Of a stretch of 64,000 bases of DNA, positions 27,601 to 39,182 are shown piece after piece. Where the stretch lies: positions 9,428,187-9,492,186 of the forward strand of contig NW_025062475.1 of the NCBI RefSeq assembly GCF_000002995.4, written 5' to 3'. A program made the position numbers and the translations under genes. The DNA comes from Brugia malayi (taxonomy: Eukaryota > Nematoda > Chromadorea > Rhabditida > Onchocercidae). The notes under the pieces were generated by a model. That model was not told where the DNA came from. It did not search any database and saw only the letters and a list, made by a program, of their open reading frames with translations. Numbering within the stretch: position 1 is the first letter of the stretch; each line of letters begins with the position of its first letter.

Positions 27601-30007
27601 TGAATGGAACAGGATAAATAGCCGAAATCAATGGGTGATCCTTATCACCGCTATATCGTCCAAATGAGCGAAGTAATCCAATCATAAAGCAAATAATCCG
27701 CATCAAGTAGCCTAAGAGTACATGAAATCAATGTTGAATAATTAATAAACAGGAAAAACTAGGACAAAAATCAATGAAAATAAAAAAACGAAATGAAGAA
27801 AAACAAGAAAACAAATTTCGCAAGATTATCATAAATTTCATCCTAATATCAAATTTTCATACTCAGATACACTGATAAGACGTAACTCGATCAGCTGTAA
27901 AGAAAATAAATACATACATTTTGTTTGGAATTGTGGTTGCACCTGATCACAGATATCTACAATAATATCAGAAGTGACAGTAAAAACTTCTATTTGTGCA
28001 GAGATAATAATATCACGTACATCTGGATAATTTGAAGCAAGCTCACTAAGAACAGTATTGAAACACATTGCGAACTGCTCCTGTATTGGTACTTCTGAAA
28101 AATCTGTCAGTTTTTATAATTTATACACTCACGTAATGATTAAATTTGCAGTCTAATTTGAAAAATAATGGGAATGTAAGAACTAGCTACAGAAAGTAGA
28201 ACAACTTTCTAAAAATTACACGAACTCGGTCTTAGTTCACTTTACGTGTTCTCATTTACGTGAATGAGAGCTTATTTTTCCTGAGGTTAAGTTAACTCAC
28301 AATTTCCATATGCAAAGTTCGCCTGAACAAATTTAAGATTGATTATAACTTAGAGGAAACAGAAGCTTCTAATTTAAATGCTTTTGAGAATATTTAATAA
28401 AATCAGATTAAAGATTTACAGCTTTTAAGGAAATGTTTGGCAATTATTACATATTCAGCTGCTCCTCAACTTATTATTCGTTAGTGCCAGTAAATTAAGA
28501 ATCCACAGCACTGCAGAGAGAATAATTGTCTATTAGCATCCAAAAAAAAACTCATAACTTTTCGAAAAGCATAATTTTTTTGAATTATCTGTTCGGAAAA
28601 TTACTCAGGAAATAATGACATGGTTATTTAAATGAGAAGGTATTCTAGAAACTGACTGGTAACTCCTCGTATAACGAATTCTTTTGTAATTTTTGACTAA
28701 GCCAAGAAATATACATAAGCTTTTCAAAAAAATTTAGTAGATTTTGGTGAGTATTTAATATATTTATCCAATGGAATGCGAATGGAATGAATTAGATAGT
28801 TGAAACATACGATGGAAACTTACTTGTTACTGTTTCTTAACAAAAAAGACGCAATAGACGACAGAAGCTGAGAACGATAATTGTGTGAATTTAAGGTCAA
28901 AATACTAAGGTGAGAAACTGCACGGCGTATGATAAAGATTTTGTCACTTATTCAAGGTCATAGAGATGGAAGCGAAAAAATTCTGGAAAAACGTGGTTGA
29001 CGGAAAAAGGTACGAGTTATCTGGTATAAGTAATTACTGCAGTATGCTTACATCACTATTACTTTAATTGTACTTAAACTAATACTTGTTACCAAAGTGA
29101 CACAAGTAAATCAATAATACATACTATCTTGTCGATTCGAGATACCATCATCAATCCACTTTAATCGCGGCAAACTTCGATAAATTCCCAAAAGAATTGG
29201 AAGTAAATCATTCAAATGCTAAAAAACGGAGTGAAATAATGAAAAGCAAAATATTATAATTCTTGGTATATCTAATTTAATGAAGCCAATCAGTATAGCA
29301 TACTCGTCCTTCGGCATACAATAAATAGATTCCAACTGCAAGCAATTTCGTTCGAGCATTATAATTTAACGGTTTCTCACTTCCGTCTACGCCATCAAGT
29401 AAAGTCTTCAATACTTTCTTCACTGGTACCTAAAAATTTTGTAAAAACGTTATATCGTTGCAATACTTTTTTACTACCGAACTCATCCCTTCCAAGATGT
29501 TTCAAGCAACTAGCAGTACTTACGATTTATATAAAGTGAACCAGAAATATGATGATTCAAGTTCCATAAACCCTATTTCTTTATTATCGAAATATCTTCG
29601 AAAGATCAATTATGGCTTATCACAAATCCAATTCCAGTTGAATTCATTTGTAATGGTCACCTAATATTCAACACCAGATTGATAAAACGTTCTTCTGTTT
29701 AATTGAGTCTGGGTTATCTTTTCACAATTTACAGAGAGGAAACTATTATAACCTTTTTGAATCATATAAAGACAGTAAAATGTTTTTTTATCCTTCTGTC
29801 AGCTTTTCTATGAATTTGAGAAATAAAGAATGGAAATCTGAAACTATTACTGGAAGATTAATAATAAGAAAATTTACTTAAAATTACTGAGTTCATTTAT
29901 TCATATCGACTGAACTTAGTGAAAATATCACCAACATTTTTCATCTTTGCAAGGCATATCGCAGAACACTGGAGATTTTGGAATAAGAAGTCCTCATCTG
30001 CCATCAT
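15696..30007 (-). CDS. PI4KA: Phosphatidylinositol 4-kinase III alpha (PI4KA)
   Basis: This enzyme makes PI4P from PI at the plasma membrane. It has a long alpha-helical solenoid, a PIK/LKU region and a C-terminal PI-kinase domain. The kinase exons are clear (minus): 17344-17109, 17038-16866, 16735-16543, 16478-16299, 16199-16027 and 15908-15696. They contain GTPMQ, GDDVRQD, DRHNGN, a DFGF triad split across 16299/16199 and the family terminus QNEIPY. Upstream, exons 17602-17444, 17881-17687, 18420-18288, 18729-18539, about 18890-18805, 20170-20021, 20559-20385, about 20890-20735, 22425-22235, about 22700-22522 and 23083-22890 follow the human order (for example [20 protein letters not shown]). 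N-terminal exons lie at about 23493-23357, 23801-23648, 24240-24080, 25119-25010, 26064-25843, 26719-26541, 27023-26848, 27483-27281, about 27715-27596, 28095-27944, 29218-29129 and 29430-29305. Exon 1 (30007-29936) starts MMADEDFLF and splices in phase to VPVKK. Some middle junctions are approximate. All catalytic motifs are intact. Confidence 0.95.
25560..25720. repeat. AT-microsatellite and hairpin cluster in a PI4KA intron
   Basis: Three long TA runs occur within 160 bases. The run at about 25681-25701 is the centre of a perfect inverted repeat (tctttcttta...taaagaaaga). The 15-mer attttctaaatattc recurs about three times around it. Intronic; no coding sign. Confidence 0.9.
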
Positions 30008-30175
30008 ATTGTCAGCACAATAATACCATCACCTTGAAATGCTTCGCGCTAGCACCACGAAACAAACTGACGTCCACAAACAGTAAAATTACGTCTATTT
30101 ATTCGTCCACGTATGGTTCGAAGTAACGGACCGCAAATACTCCGTGACATCCAGGTAGAGTTTTAAGAGTGAAGT
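30008..30175. promoter_or_regulatory. Shared intergenic region between divergent PI4KA and NYN-ribonuclease genes
   Basis: Only 168 bp separate the two predicted start codons (PI4KA at 30007, minus; NYN gene at 30176, plus). If both starts are right, this segment must hold both 5' UTRs or trans-splice sites and the core promoters. No TATA-like element or classical promoter motif stands out. It is somewhat richer in GC than neighbouring introns. Confidence 0.5.
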
Positions 30176-33100
30176 ATGCAATTCAGGACTGAACGTTGGA
30201 GACAGTGTGGCAAGGATGTGGGGGTTGACGAATCAGAAGAACGGTGTTCTGAAGAATACTCAGCAGGTAATCCTTCCCACTTTAAAAAGAGTTGTCAGGG
30301 ATAAGTGTTTGGAAGAGTGGACAATACCATGTTTGTCACCTTGTTACTCCCTTCACTTTTAGCAGAAATGTATTGTTAATAGTTGCGATGAGTGAAGTAG
30401 TTTTATTCCACGAACCTTTGCAGACAATGCTCCTTCATTTCGGAAGGTAACCCAGCACTCAGCTAAACGTTTACTTATTATTGATGCCATGAATGTTATG
30501 CACATGAGAACAAATCATGCTGGCCGAACCCAGTATGTGTTTTTTTTTTTTTTTTCGTTTCCTTTTATTACTTGCATGTTGCCTTACATATTTTGTAGAA
30601 AATGACTACAGAAGTAGAAAACGAAGTAACCTATAATTATCTTTCACCTTTTTTCGTCATTGAACTCATTCAAGTATCTTAATTGTTTATTTCCGTAAGG
30701 AAAGTGGTCTTCTTCAATACTCTACTGCGGTTTAGTATATCATTTTTTTTTTTGACGTGCGGTTGTCTTGCTCTTTTTTAAACGCAGAATATCGCCAACA
30801 GTAACTTAAATTGAGTGAAACACATAGTTCACATTTATCAGCTATTAGTCTATACTTATTCCGCTTCACTCGTTGTTCAGATACCACTAAAATTGCAGAA
30901 AACAGTTAGATTGTTTGTCGCTATTACCAGTTATCCGGTATTTTGTCAGAAGAGGACATGCGGTCGAAGTTGTTATGCCTGAACTTTGCATCTACAAAAA
31001 GTGCTATAAGAATTTTCATATTTGGAAGGCATGTTTTTTAGATTGTTCACCTTTTCATAGTAATTTTTCGCCTTCCCAGAAGTAGTTAATAATGCATTTC
31101 ATATAGTCATTGGGCAATGTTCTGTGTATGAGTTCTTCAATATTCAGTTCATTAAGGATCTTCGTGCTTTAAAGTTGCTAATATTGGTGCCTCATATGAT
31201 GCATGATGATCTGGTTGCCCTTACAGTTGCAAGGGATGCTTGCGGTTCTGTTATTACAAAGGTGATTTTGAGCGTTTTAGATTTATATTTCTTAGTCATT
31301 GATAGTAATTGCCATTAATTGAAGACTCATTGAGGTTAACAGAAAACCAGATTGAGGTTTGGTATTCTTTGTTGAATGGCTTTACATCCTTTTTTTTCGC
31401 ATTTAATTGAATATTAAAGGTAGTTTTACTTTATTTTCATACAGAGCACCTTCATAACTCATCTATATTTGCTGAATAATATTTGTTTCAGGATAAATTT
31501 CGAGATCATTTAGCATGTTTTCCACAGCTGCATCAAGTACGTTCACGTAATATAAACTTAACATTTATCAGCAATATGAAAAAGCCAATGTTTTTCACAA
31601 ATGCGGAAGGCGACAAGTTTTACGCAGGCTATTTTATGTGTGTAAATTACGCGTTTGGTAATTTTATCGTTATTTATATAGCATAATATTAGTCGCATCT
31701 TTTTAAGATTCAGAACAATAAAAATTTTTAAGTTATATATATGTATAAGGGCTCCAGTTATCATTTGAAATAATCAGTCTACTAAATTAACGGTATTAGT
31801 ATGCTAAAATGAAGCTCTCATTGCATACCATTATCAAATGCAACAATCATTATATGCTAATTTAGTGTTAATATTGTAAATATCATTTTATTCACTAAAA
31901 AAAAAATTACTAAATAATAAATCAATTAAAATTGCTAAATTTATCGGTTAAATACCTATATACTGCTTATAGTATGTTGGTATCTTCAGTATACCAATAG
32001 TAATTTAGTTATTTCCGTCAAATTTGTGACACTATTTAAGATCTACGGTAATGATTACCAAAAGTTATTTATTCAAATGATGCTTCAAATGTTTATTCAA
32101 ATTTATTCAAATGTTCGTATTTGCTAGTTCATTCGTTATTAGTTTCAGAACAGTTTTATAGTTTGCCAGAGGACGATGATTATGACCTGGTAGAAAATGA
32201 AAAATGGTCGGAAGAACGCAGAATGAAAGTACTTGAACGTATAGATGAAATCTACAGATTAGCTGAGGCGCAATATAAGTTTGTCAAAGGTTTGTTTCAA
32301 GTTACAACTGCTCATTCATACAAGTGACCCTGATATTCCTGTAATCTTAGACCTGCAACTTTTTGATGTTTGGATTTCAATCAAAAATAGATTACTTTGA
32401 TTTATATGGCTATTTTTTAAATGGCAACGTTATTGAAGTAGAACGGTTGTCTAAGTATATGCTGTGCAACAAGCCAGTTAAAACTTCCTTCCCTAATGGC
32501 GTATATGATAAAATAGTGAGAGGTGAAGAAGACGGAATTGCAGAATATGAAAGTATAAAAGCTTTGTTTTATTGGCGGAGTACTGCTGAGAAGCAAGAAC
32601 TGGAGGTAATTTTTCTTAATTCTTCCTTAGCTAACTTTTAGTTTTGTTAGTATCTGGTGTCGCTTTTTGTTTGATAATTAAGAAATATTACAATCGCAAA
32701 ACGTGCGCTTATATCAATTATATCAGTTGGATATCAAGTAGATAGTCACTTTGTCTCGAATCATACCTTACATATCCTTTAATTCACATTAAAGCTGTTA
32801 TTAATCATTAAATTTATAGTACCAGTTACAAGGACGATGTAGTGATGCGTACATGCAAACTAAGAATAATTTGCATAGTTTTGATTCTTCAGTTCCTCTT
32901 TTCGTTCATGAAAACACAAGTGACAGAAATTCGAAAAGTAATGGAAGCAAGTCCTCTGTAAGACACGCATATTTCTTTTCTTCACTAATGTTGACAGAGT
33001 TTTAATTTCGGTTCCTCAAGTCTTTTTTTCCTATTAGCATATTATAGTGTCATTAAGAGCATTTCAGTTAAGAAATATCGAAATAAAGATATTGTTTAGC

Positions 33101-34282
33101 CAATTCCCATAGATCTTTAAGCGTAATTAGATATTATCCACAGCATTACATAATTTTTTTTCTTGTGTTACTTCAGTTGTGTTTTCATGCAGTAATTCCA
33201 CATTTTTTCTTTCTGTTTAATTTTTTGAACATTTTAGTCTGTCATAATAGAAGAAAATGCAGCTTATAAGGAATCCCTCACTGAAGTTACTAATCCATCA
33301 TATTTGGAAATGTGGATAGCACATAAAAAAGGAGAAAGATTATTCAAGGATGACAAAGTCAGTTCTTTTATTCAAAAGTAATATCTGTAGTTTTTCCTGG
33401 TAAGAATATAAAAAATTTCGCACTTACTTTTCACATTACTTTTTCATAGTGAAAAATTATTATAGTATGCTGAGTCGAAAACACATTTGTGGAAAACATT
33501 AACTGATGAAGTGAAAATGGAAAGAAAATCCTTCCATGACTTTCTGTCATCATTCCATGGTACTCTTGAGAAGGAGGTCGTACTGAATGCTTATTACGAC
33601 CAGCTCAGTAGCTATTCTCAGTCTGAAGAAGAAATAACAAATCCAGTATGTTCATTATAACATTCCGTCTATGGATGTATAAGCATGCTCATCTGGTTAG
33701 GGAATATTCTTTAAGTTGCATTATTTGCCTGAAGGAGGAAGTAAGAAAATTAGTTCTGAGAGCTACTATTATGTTTGACATGTTAACATTTCAGAGCTAC
33801 AACAAAAGCTTTCATTAGATCTATCAGTTCTGTGACTAATTCACCGTTATCTCATTTTTAAGATGCTTATTAAAGCTTCGTATTCATTAATGAATGAAAG
33901 ACCTATTAGATCGATTAAAGAGATCCACATTGCAAATCTGCTTTTTGATAGTTTGAAATTCACTTGTTTCTTTGGTAACTATATTTACTAAAAAAATATG
34001 TGAATAAAAGCGAACGTTCTGCTACCTTGAGGTAGAATTTTATTTTTCTAATCTTTGTACAATTTTTATCATTTTCAGCTTGGCATAGAGAAAAGGCTTA
34101 TGCAGAGATGGTTGGTGAATGCGTTAAACTTGGATAGCAAAGTGCTTCATAATATTTTGCGGTCATGGGATGAAAGTCCTTTGTTGGCTGAACGAGTTGT
34201 GGATGCCTATTTTGAGCATATAAATGATTGGGAAACTGGATTCTCACAAAGTAGAATTCTCAATCAGTGCAATGACTTTTAA
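30176..34282 (+). CDS. NYN-domain (Zc3h12a/RDE-8-like) endoribonuclease with an unfamiliar C-terminal half
   Basis: Eleven exons join in phase to 1641 bases (546 residues): 30176-30266, 30424-30532, 30899-31032, 31107-31261, 31492-31639, 32143-32289, 32391-32605, 32820-32957, 33238-33357, 33466-33645, 34079-34282. Residues about 40-215 form an NYN/PIN-like RNase domain: beta-strand RLLIIDAMNV, helix and strand YFVRRGHAVEVVMPEL, then HDDLVALTVARDACGSVITK and DKFRDH. These match the order in Regnase-1 (IDGSNV, RGH, YDDRF, NDNYRD) and supply the expected metal-binding aspartates (IDAMN, HDD, KDKFRD). In C. elegans this family includes RDE-8 and NYN proteins, which cleave target mRNA in small-RNA silencing; equating this gene with them is inference. 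PRORP shares the ITRDxxRDHxAC pattern but has PPR repeats that are absent here. No CCCH zinc finger follows. Residues about 216-546 are acidic/helical and unrecognised. Junctions 31032/31107 and 31639/32143 are the least certain. Confidence 0.8.
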
Positions 34283-35129
34283 GGATTTTATTAAGCAATG
34301 TAGTGTTGTTAAAGTCGTTCCGAAAAATTGTTAAATGAATTCCCTTTGATTTGATCAAAATATTTTATCTAATAGCAGTATCAAATAAATGGATATTTGT
34401 TACATCGTTTTTTAAAGAAGTGGAGCGTGAAGAAAAATTACTTTAAAAATTGCTAAAAAAGGGGCCAATTCATAATGGAAATGTTCTGCACAGATGTTTG
34501 CGCATGTGCTTTGAACTAAGATTATTATAACTTAATAAAAAAGCAGTTTAATGTAACGAACAACAACGCTTCTATATATTTAAAGTTTGATTTGCAGTGA
34601 TTTGTACTTTTTTTATTCCATACTGCATATATCTTTTACGTCCATGTTAACCAGAGTTGTGCATCATATAATTCTTAAGGATTATGGAGAGTAAAATATG
34701 TAACTGGCCAATCACCAAAATGGGAGTTTCTGGAAAATCTTGTACAAAAGAGCTTTAGTGCGAACTTGTACAAGCTTGCACTACAGTCAGGGCAGTTATC
34801 GGTGGTTGGGGGAATAGGTCGCTGATAAATCTCCAACTCTTTAATATAATATTTCTCAATATTTATAATATTTTTCAGCGGGTTTTATAGCTCTTGACTG
34901 TCTTAATTTTAGTCTTTCCCGGATTTGTAATTTAAATACATAATTGTCATGGGCATTTCATTTTCTTTATGAATGAATGAATTTTCCAACCTAATTCTAG
35001 TGTTTTTAGTAATGCATTATTTTATGCACTAACTTTTGCATCATTCTTATGAGAACTGTTTTTCACACTTGTCAAATTATTGTTTTTAACCCCTTATCGG
35101 AACTTTAAGCATTTTATTTGTAACTGAAA
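34283..35129. other. Intergenic, 3' side of the NYN-ribonuclease gene
   Basis: AT-rich; no exon seen. It should contain the 3' UTR of the plus-strand gene. Confidence 0.4.
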
Positions 35130-35624
35130 TTTTTTATTTAAAATTGCAGACGAATAAGAAGTGTGAAGATTTTTTTCAAATGTTAAGAATATCTAGAAAG
35201 CAAACAGGCTGACTTTCGGAAACAGAACATAAAGGACAACACCAAAGAGAATTCAGCCGCTAAGGAAACCTGCCCTCAATTTGATGTATCAATATGAAAT
35301 CATGCTTGTCTGTTCAAGCAATTCAAAACAAAGTTCTTCACGAAGAGATAAGAAGACGAGAAAATCGATGACAAGGTCAGTGGTTACAATTGCTTGCGCG
35401 TACTGATTGCAGGCAGTTATAACTTCTGATAAATTGGCTTTTAATTTTTGAACTGGGAATTATTCATCAAATTGAGGGCAGGTTTCCTTAGCGGCTGAAT
35501 TCTCTTTGGTGTTGTCCTTTATGTTCTGTTTCCGAAAGTCAGCCTGTTTGCTTTCTGGATATTCTTAACATTTGAAAAAAAATCTTCACACTTCTTATTT
35601 GTTTGCAATTTTAAATAAAAAAAA
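35130..35624. mobile_element. Large inverted repeat (fold-back / MITE-like element)
   Basis: The left arm (about 35130-35286) and right arm (about 35465-35624) are reverse complements over roughly 155-160 bases with only a few differences: two substitutions in gcagacgaataag versus gcaaacaaataag, one in tatctagaaag versus tatccagaaag, and small poly-T/A length changes. A 178-bp loop lies between. There is no transposase ORF and no clear target-site duplication. It could be a non-autonomous fold-back transposon or a palindromic duplication. A transcript crossing it would form a long hairpin. Confidence 0.85.
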
Positions 35625-36011
35625 AAACAATATGCAGTCTCTGCAAATCACCTGAAGGATGGAGACAGCGAGAGAATAGTCCTTCCAAGAGGCTGAAATT
35701 TTCCTAGTTTTGCTCAAGATCTCCAGCATTCTCATAAACAGTTTACTGATCAATATATATATATATAATTCAAAGATGAAGATATGACGACGATAAACAT
35801 GAAAAGCTAAAATAGAACTAAGTAAACTTCAGGAAAAATAGGTAAGCTTGCGGTTCATACTATAGACTATAAAATTCTGGCATATATTGTGGGTTAACCA
35901 CTTTAACCACTTTTCATATCACTTCATTTATAGTAACACATTGGTTTCTATTAGTATTTTTCTGAATTGCAACTAATACATCCTAACATTAATCTTATAA
36001 GGTTGGAAATA

Positions 36012-38010
36012 CTACTTGATAAATTCCACCTCAAAAATATCCGACAAACCCTGTAAGCAATTTTTGTATGCACTAAAATAGCCAACTCGATAATGTCCAG
36101 CACTTAAACAAGGAAATTCAGCAATAGTAACTGACCTATTTGCTATAATCGTATTGTAACAAGCAACTACATATAACCAAGTCAACGGCTGTACAGAATT
36201 CGGAACATCTGCTGAATAAATCGCAACCCAGTCACGATATGATCCATCACTGCTCCAGAAATCATCCAGATATGTAAATCGACATGTGAATGGCACGATA
36301 TTGTACCAGCGTGGCACTTTTTCGAAACAAACTTTCCACTGCGAATGGTGTCGTGATACTGGTTCAGACAGAATAAAATGCGCATATACTGGAAAATGGT
36401 CCGATAAAGTAACCATGCGATTTGATTTGTATCGTTCACAACGTAGAGATTTTCCTTTGAAAAGAATGCGATCGCACCATGATGGTACACGTTCTTGATC
36501 ATAATATGAGGAGCCAACCTATGTAAATCATAAAATTATTGGAAAATCGGAAATCAAAATCGGACGAAGAAAAGTAGCATCTTAAAACAAAAAATTATAA
36601 AGCAGACAAATGGGATTTCATAGGCAAAAACTACCATGAGGCGATAAGTGGGAGCGAAATGAATTTTCTCTTCATTGTAATCCATGAAAGCTTGTCCGTT
36701 TCTCTGAGCTCTTTTTAACTGATCAAACTTATTCACCAACTTATCCATATGTTCATTAGAATTCAATTCAGCCAGCTTCCTGAAAGAATCGCAGTAGATC
36801 TTTCTACTGATTCACTGCAAACTACTCAAAAAAGATGAAGGAAGAAGCATTTCTTAGGAAACGGATGATACATAAATTCAAAGAAATGAATCCTTAGAAA
36901 AGATGGGTAATTTTGAGATATACATAATCATTTCTTGAGATGTGAGCTGATCTACTCTCCAATTGAAATCGCCGAGCCAAATTACATTATTGTTCCCATC
37001 ACCGCTCCTCGATATATCATCAAAGGCACAAACTTTTCCATTTTTATATTGTAAACATCTTTTTTCATAATTACTTGCATTTGGTAGAAGATGGGACGTA
37101 ATAAAAACCAAGGAACTTTCATCCTAAAATTGTTTAACACAAATATATGTCAAATCATGGATTAACTTCTCCAATTTAAATGATTAGCTTGTGCTCACAT
37201 TTCAGCCTAAAATTTCTATCATTTCTCTGTTGTGTCATAGAAAAAACTAGGGAGTTTATCCTCATTTTCACATTGAAAATAAAAGATAATCAGAAAACTT
37301 ACTTTAAATTTTATTCTTAACGACACACTTCCTTTATGACCAGTAAGACCTCCTAAGCTAGACCGTGACTGTCGTGAGTTGATTTCACTCACTAGAGGAA
37401 ACACTTCCAACTGAGCGAAAATGAGTAGTAAATTCCAAGCAAGTGATGTCTTACAAAGAAGTGATTTCCCATGAGCACTCATCCAAGATGTTAGAATTGA
37501 TAACCATGTTGTTTCGGCCGGCATCGTACCGAATAACTCCAAATGAGAAAGTTCCTTAAAATAAACGAAGTTTGAAACCATTAAGTCTGTTATTCTATGG
37601 AGCAAAGTTGGAATAATATAGAAAAGGATATAAACAGAAGACAACACACCGGAAGACGGGAAAAAAGAGTGACTGCCTTTTTCATTCTGGATTAATGAAT
37701 TACATATAATCACAGTGATCAACATTCCTATAACGTCAATTTCATTCCAAGTTTAGTTAAAGATACTTATTGTAGAAAGCAATTCGAAGTCATATCATTA
37801 ATTAATGCAAAAGAAAGATTGTACGAGTTTTTTAGAGATCTATTTGGTCATGCACAAAAGAAGCAAAACACAAACCTGTAATCCAACTGCAACAATGACA
37901 GCATCTTTCACATCGTCGTGTTGTAAAAGCTGATGGATCTGATCACTTTCGGGTTTCCTAGTATTCACGTTATACGTAACACAAATAATTTTCCAATCTA
38001 GCGCACTCAT
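36012..38010 (-). CDS. Inositol polyphosphate 5-phosphatase with C-terminal SKICH-like domain
   Basis: Five exons join in phase to 1239 bases (412 residues): 38010-37876, 37554-37303, 37123-36924, 36779-36635, 36518-36012. The family removes the 5-phosphate from PI(4,5)P2, PI(3,4,5)P3 or soluble inositol phosphates. Motifs in order: TYNVNTR near the start, GHKGSVSLR, WLGDFNWRV (metal and substrate contacts), VPSWCDRIL and LSDHFPVYAHF, so the Mg-dependent catalytic set looks complete. About 120 residues after SDHFP contain WVAIYSADV and a WLYVVAC-type segment, as in SKICH domains of INPP5K/INPP5J; nematode CIL-1 belongs to this group. Length is close to INPP5K. ATG at 38010 gives MSALDWKIICVTYNVNT, a natural start with the first motif close to the N-terminus. 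No signal peptide or CaaX box (ends EFIK). It is convergent with the NYN gene, with the inverted repeat between them. Confidence 0.92.
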
Positions 38011-39182
38011 TTAGAAATCACATCTCAAAGAATAAACAGATAATTTCTTGTAAATCTACAGCGCAAACTGATGCAAAGAGAAATATAACCAACAACATCA
38101 GATCCAATTTTTATTAAACTGATACTACCACCAATACTGACATAACCTACTCCACAGTTTTAAAGTCTGCCATCCGGTGATGATTCCAAAATACATTACA
38201 AATGGTTTTTCAATCATATTCTATCTTAACAGTACATGTTTGTAACATCAGGAATCACAGTGGAAATCCAATAATTCTGATCAACAAAATGTTTCCGAAA
38301 CAATTATGGCACTCAAAACCTCTAGAAATAACGACGATGAAGTACTGTGGAGATAAACTTTATACAAAAAAAGAAAAAAATTGGATATCATGCGAGTAAA
38401 TATCAGACAAAGAAATGGACAATGAACCAATTAAGGCTGCCTCATTTAAAGAAACTAAAATGTTCAACCATGAAATACAATTTGTTAAATCCTCAATGCC
38501 GCCACGTAGTCGTGACCCGATAACGTAATGAAAAACTAAATTCGATTGGGTTAATTACCAAAAGCACTGAGGATGTTTTTGATAAAAAAAAAAAAAATGC
38601 AGCGAAATAACATTTCACCCCGCAGTAAGTTCAATGTGAAAAGTTATACAGTCCGATAAAAACTGCAAAAAGGGAAATGTCTGAACTAGGAATATCAAAA
38701 TAATTGGTAAGCTTGAAAAAAAAAATGAGATACGTATTAAACAGTTAACTAACCAACAGAAAGGTACGGATTAAAAAACAAAAAGGTACCTAGAAATCCA
38801 ATGATTACAACAAAGTTATTTTACTTTATAAGGATACAAATCGGATTATTTCAAATAACTAAGATTTAAGCTAACTCAATTTATTAAATTTTTGGAGGCA
38901 TTCAACAGTAGAAATATTATGAAATGTGCTGAAGCTGGTCTACCAAATCAGGATATAAATGTGCATTATCAATAAGATCAGAATTTATTTCCAGAACAGA
39001 AGCACATCAGTGTAATGCAAAAGTTTAACCAAATACAAATATTGACAATAGTACATTTGCATTATCTCAGAAACGATGCAATGGCCACAGCAGTGCACGG
39101 TTGTTGTCATTCAAAATATAACCCTTCCTTCAGCCAATAACCAATAAACAATAGAAAATGTCTAATGAATCCCGATGAAACT
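38011..39182. other. Intergenic between MATH-BTB gene and 5-phosphatase gene
   Basis: About 1.2 kb, AT-rich with a poly-A run near 38584. No exon recognised. It presumably carries the 5-phosphatase promoter and the MATH-BTB 3' UTR. The gap is longer than usual for nematode operons. Confidence 0.4.

Noticed and set aside
30176..34282. Identification of the NYN gene as PRORP (protein-only RNase P)
   Set aside because: The ITKDKFRDHLACFP segment is similar, but there are no N-terminal PPR repeats (only about 40 residues precede the domain) and the RGH and DD spacing fits Zc3h12a-type NYN better. Not fully excluded.
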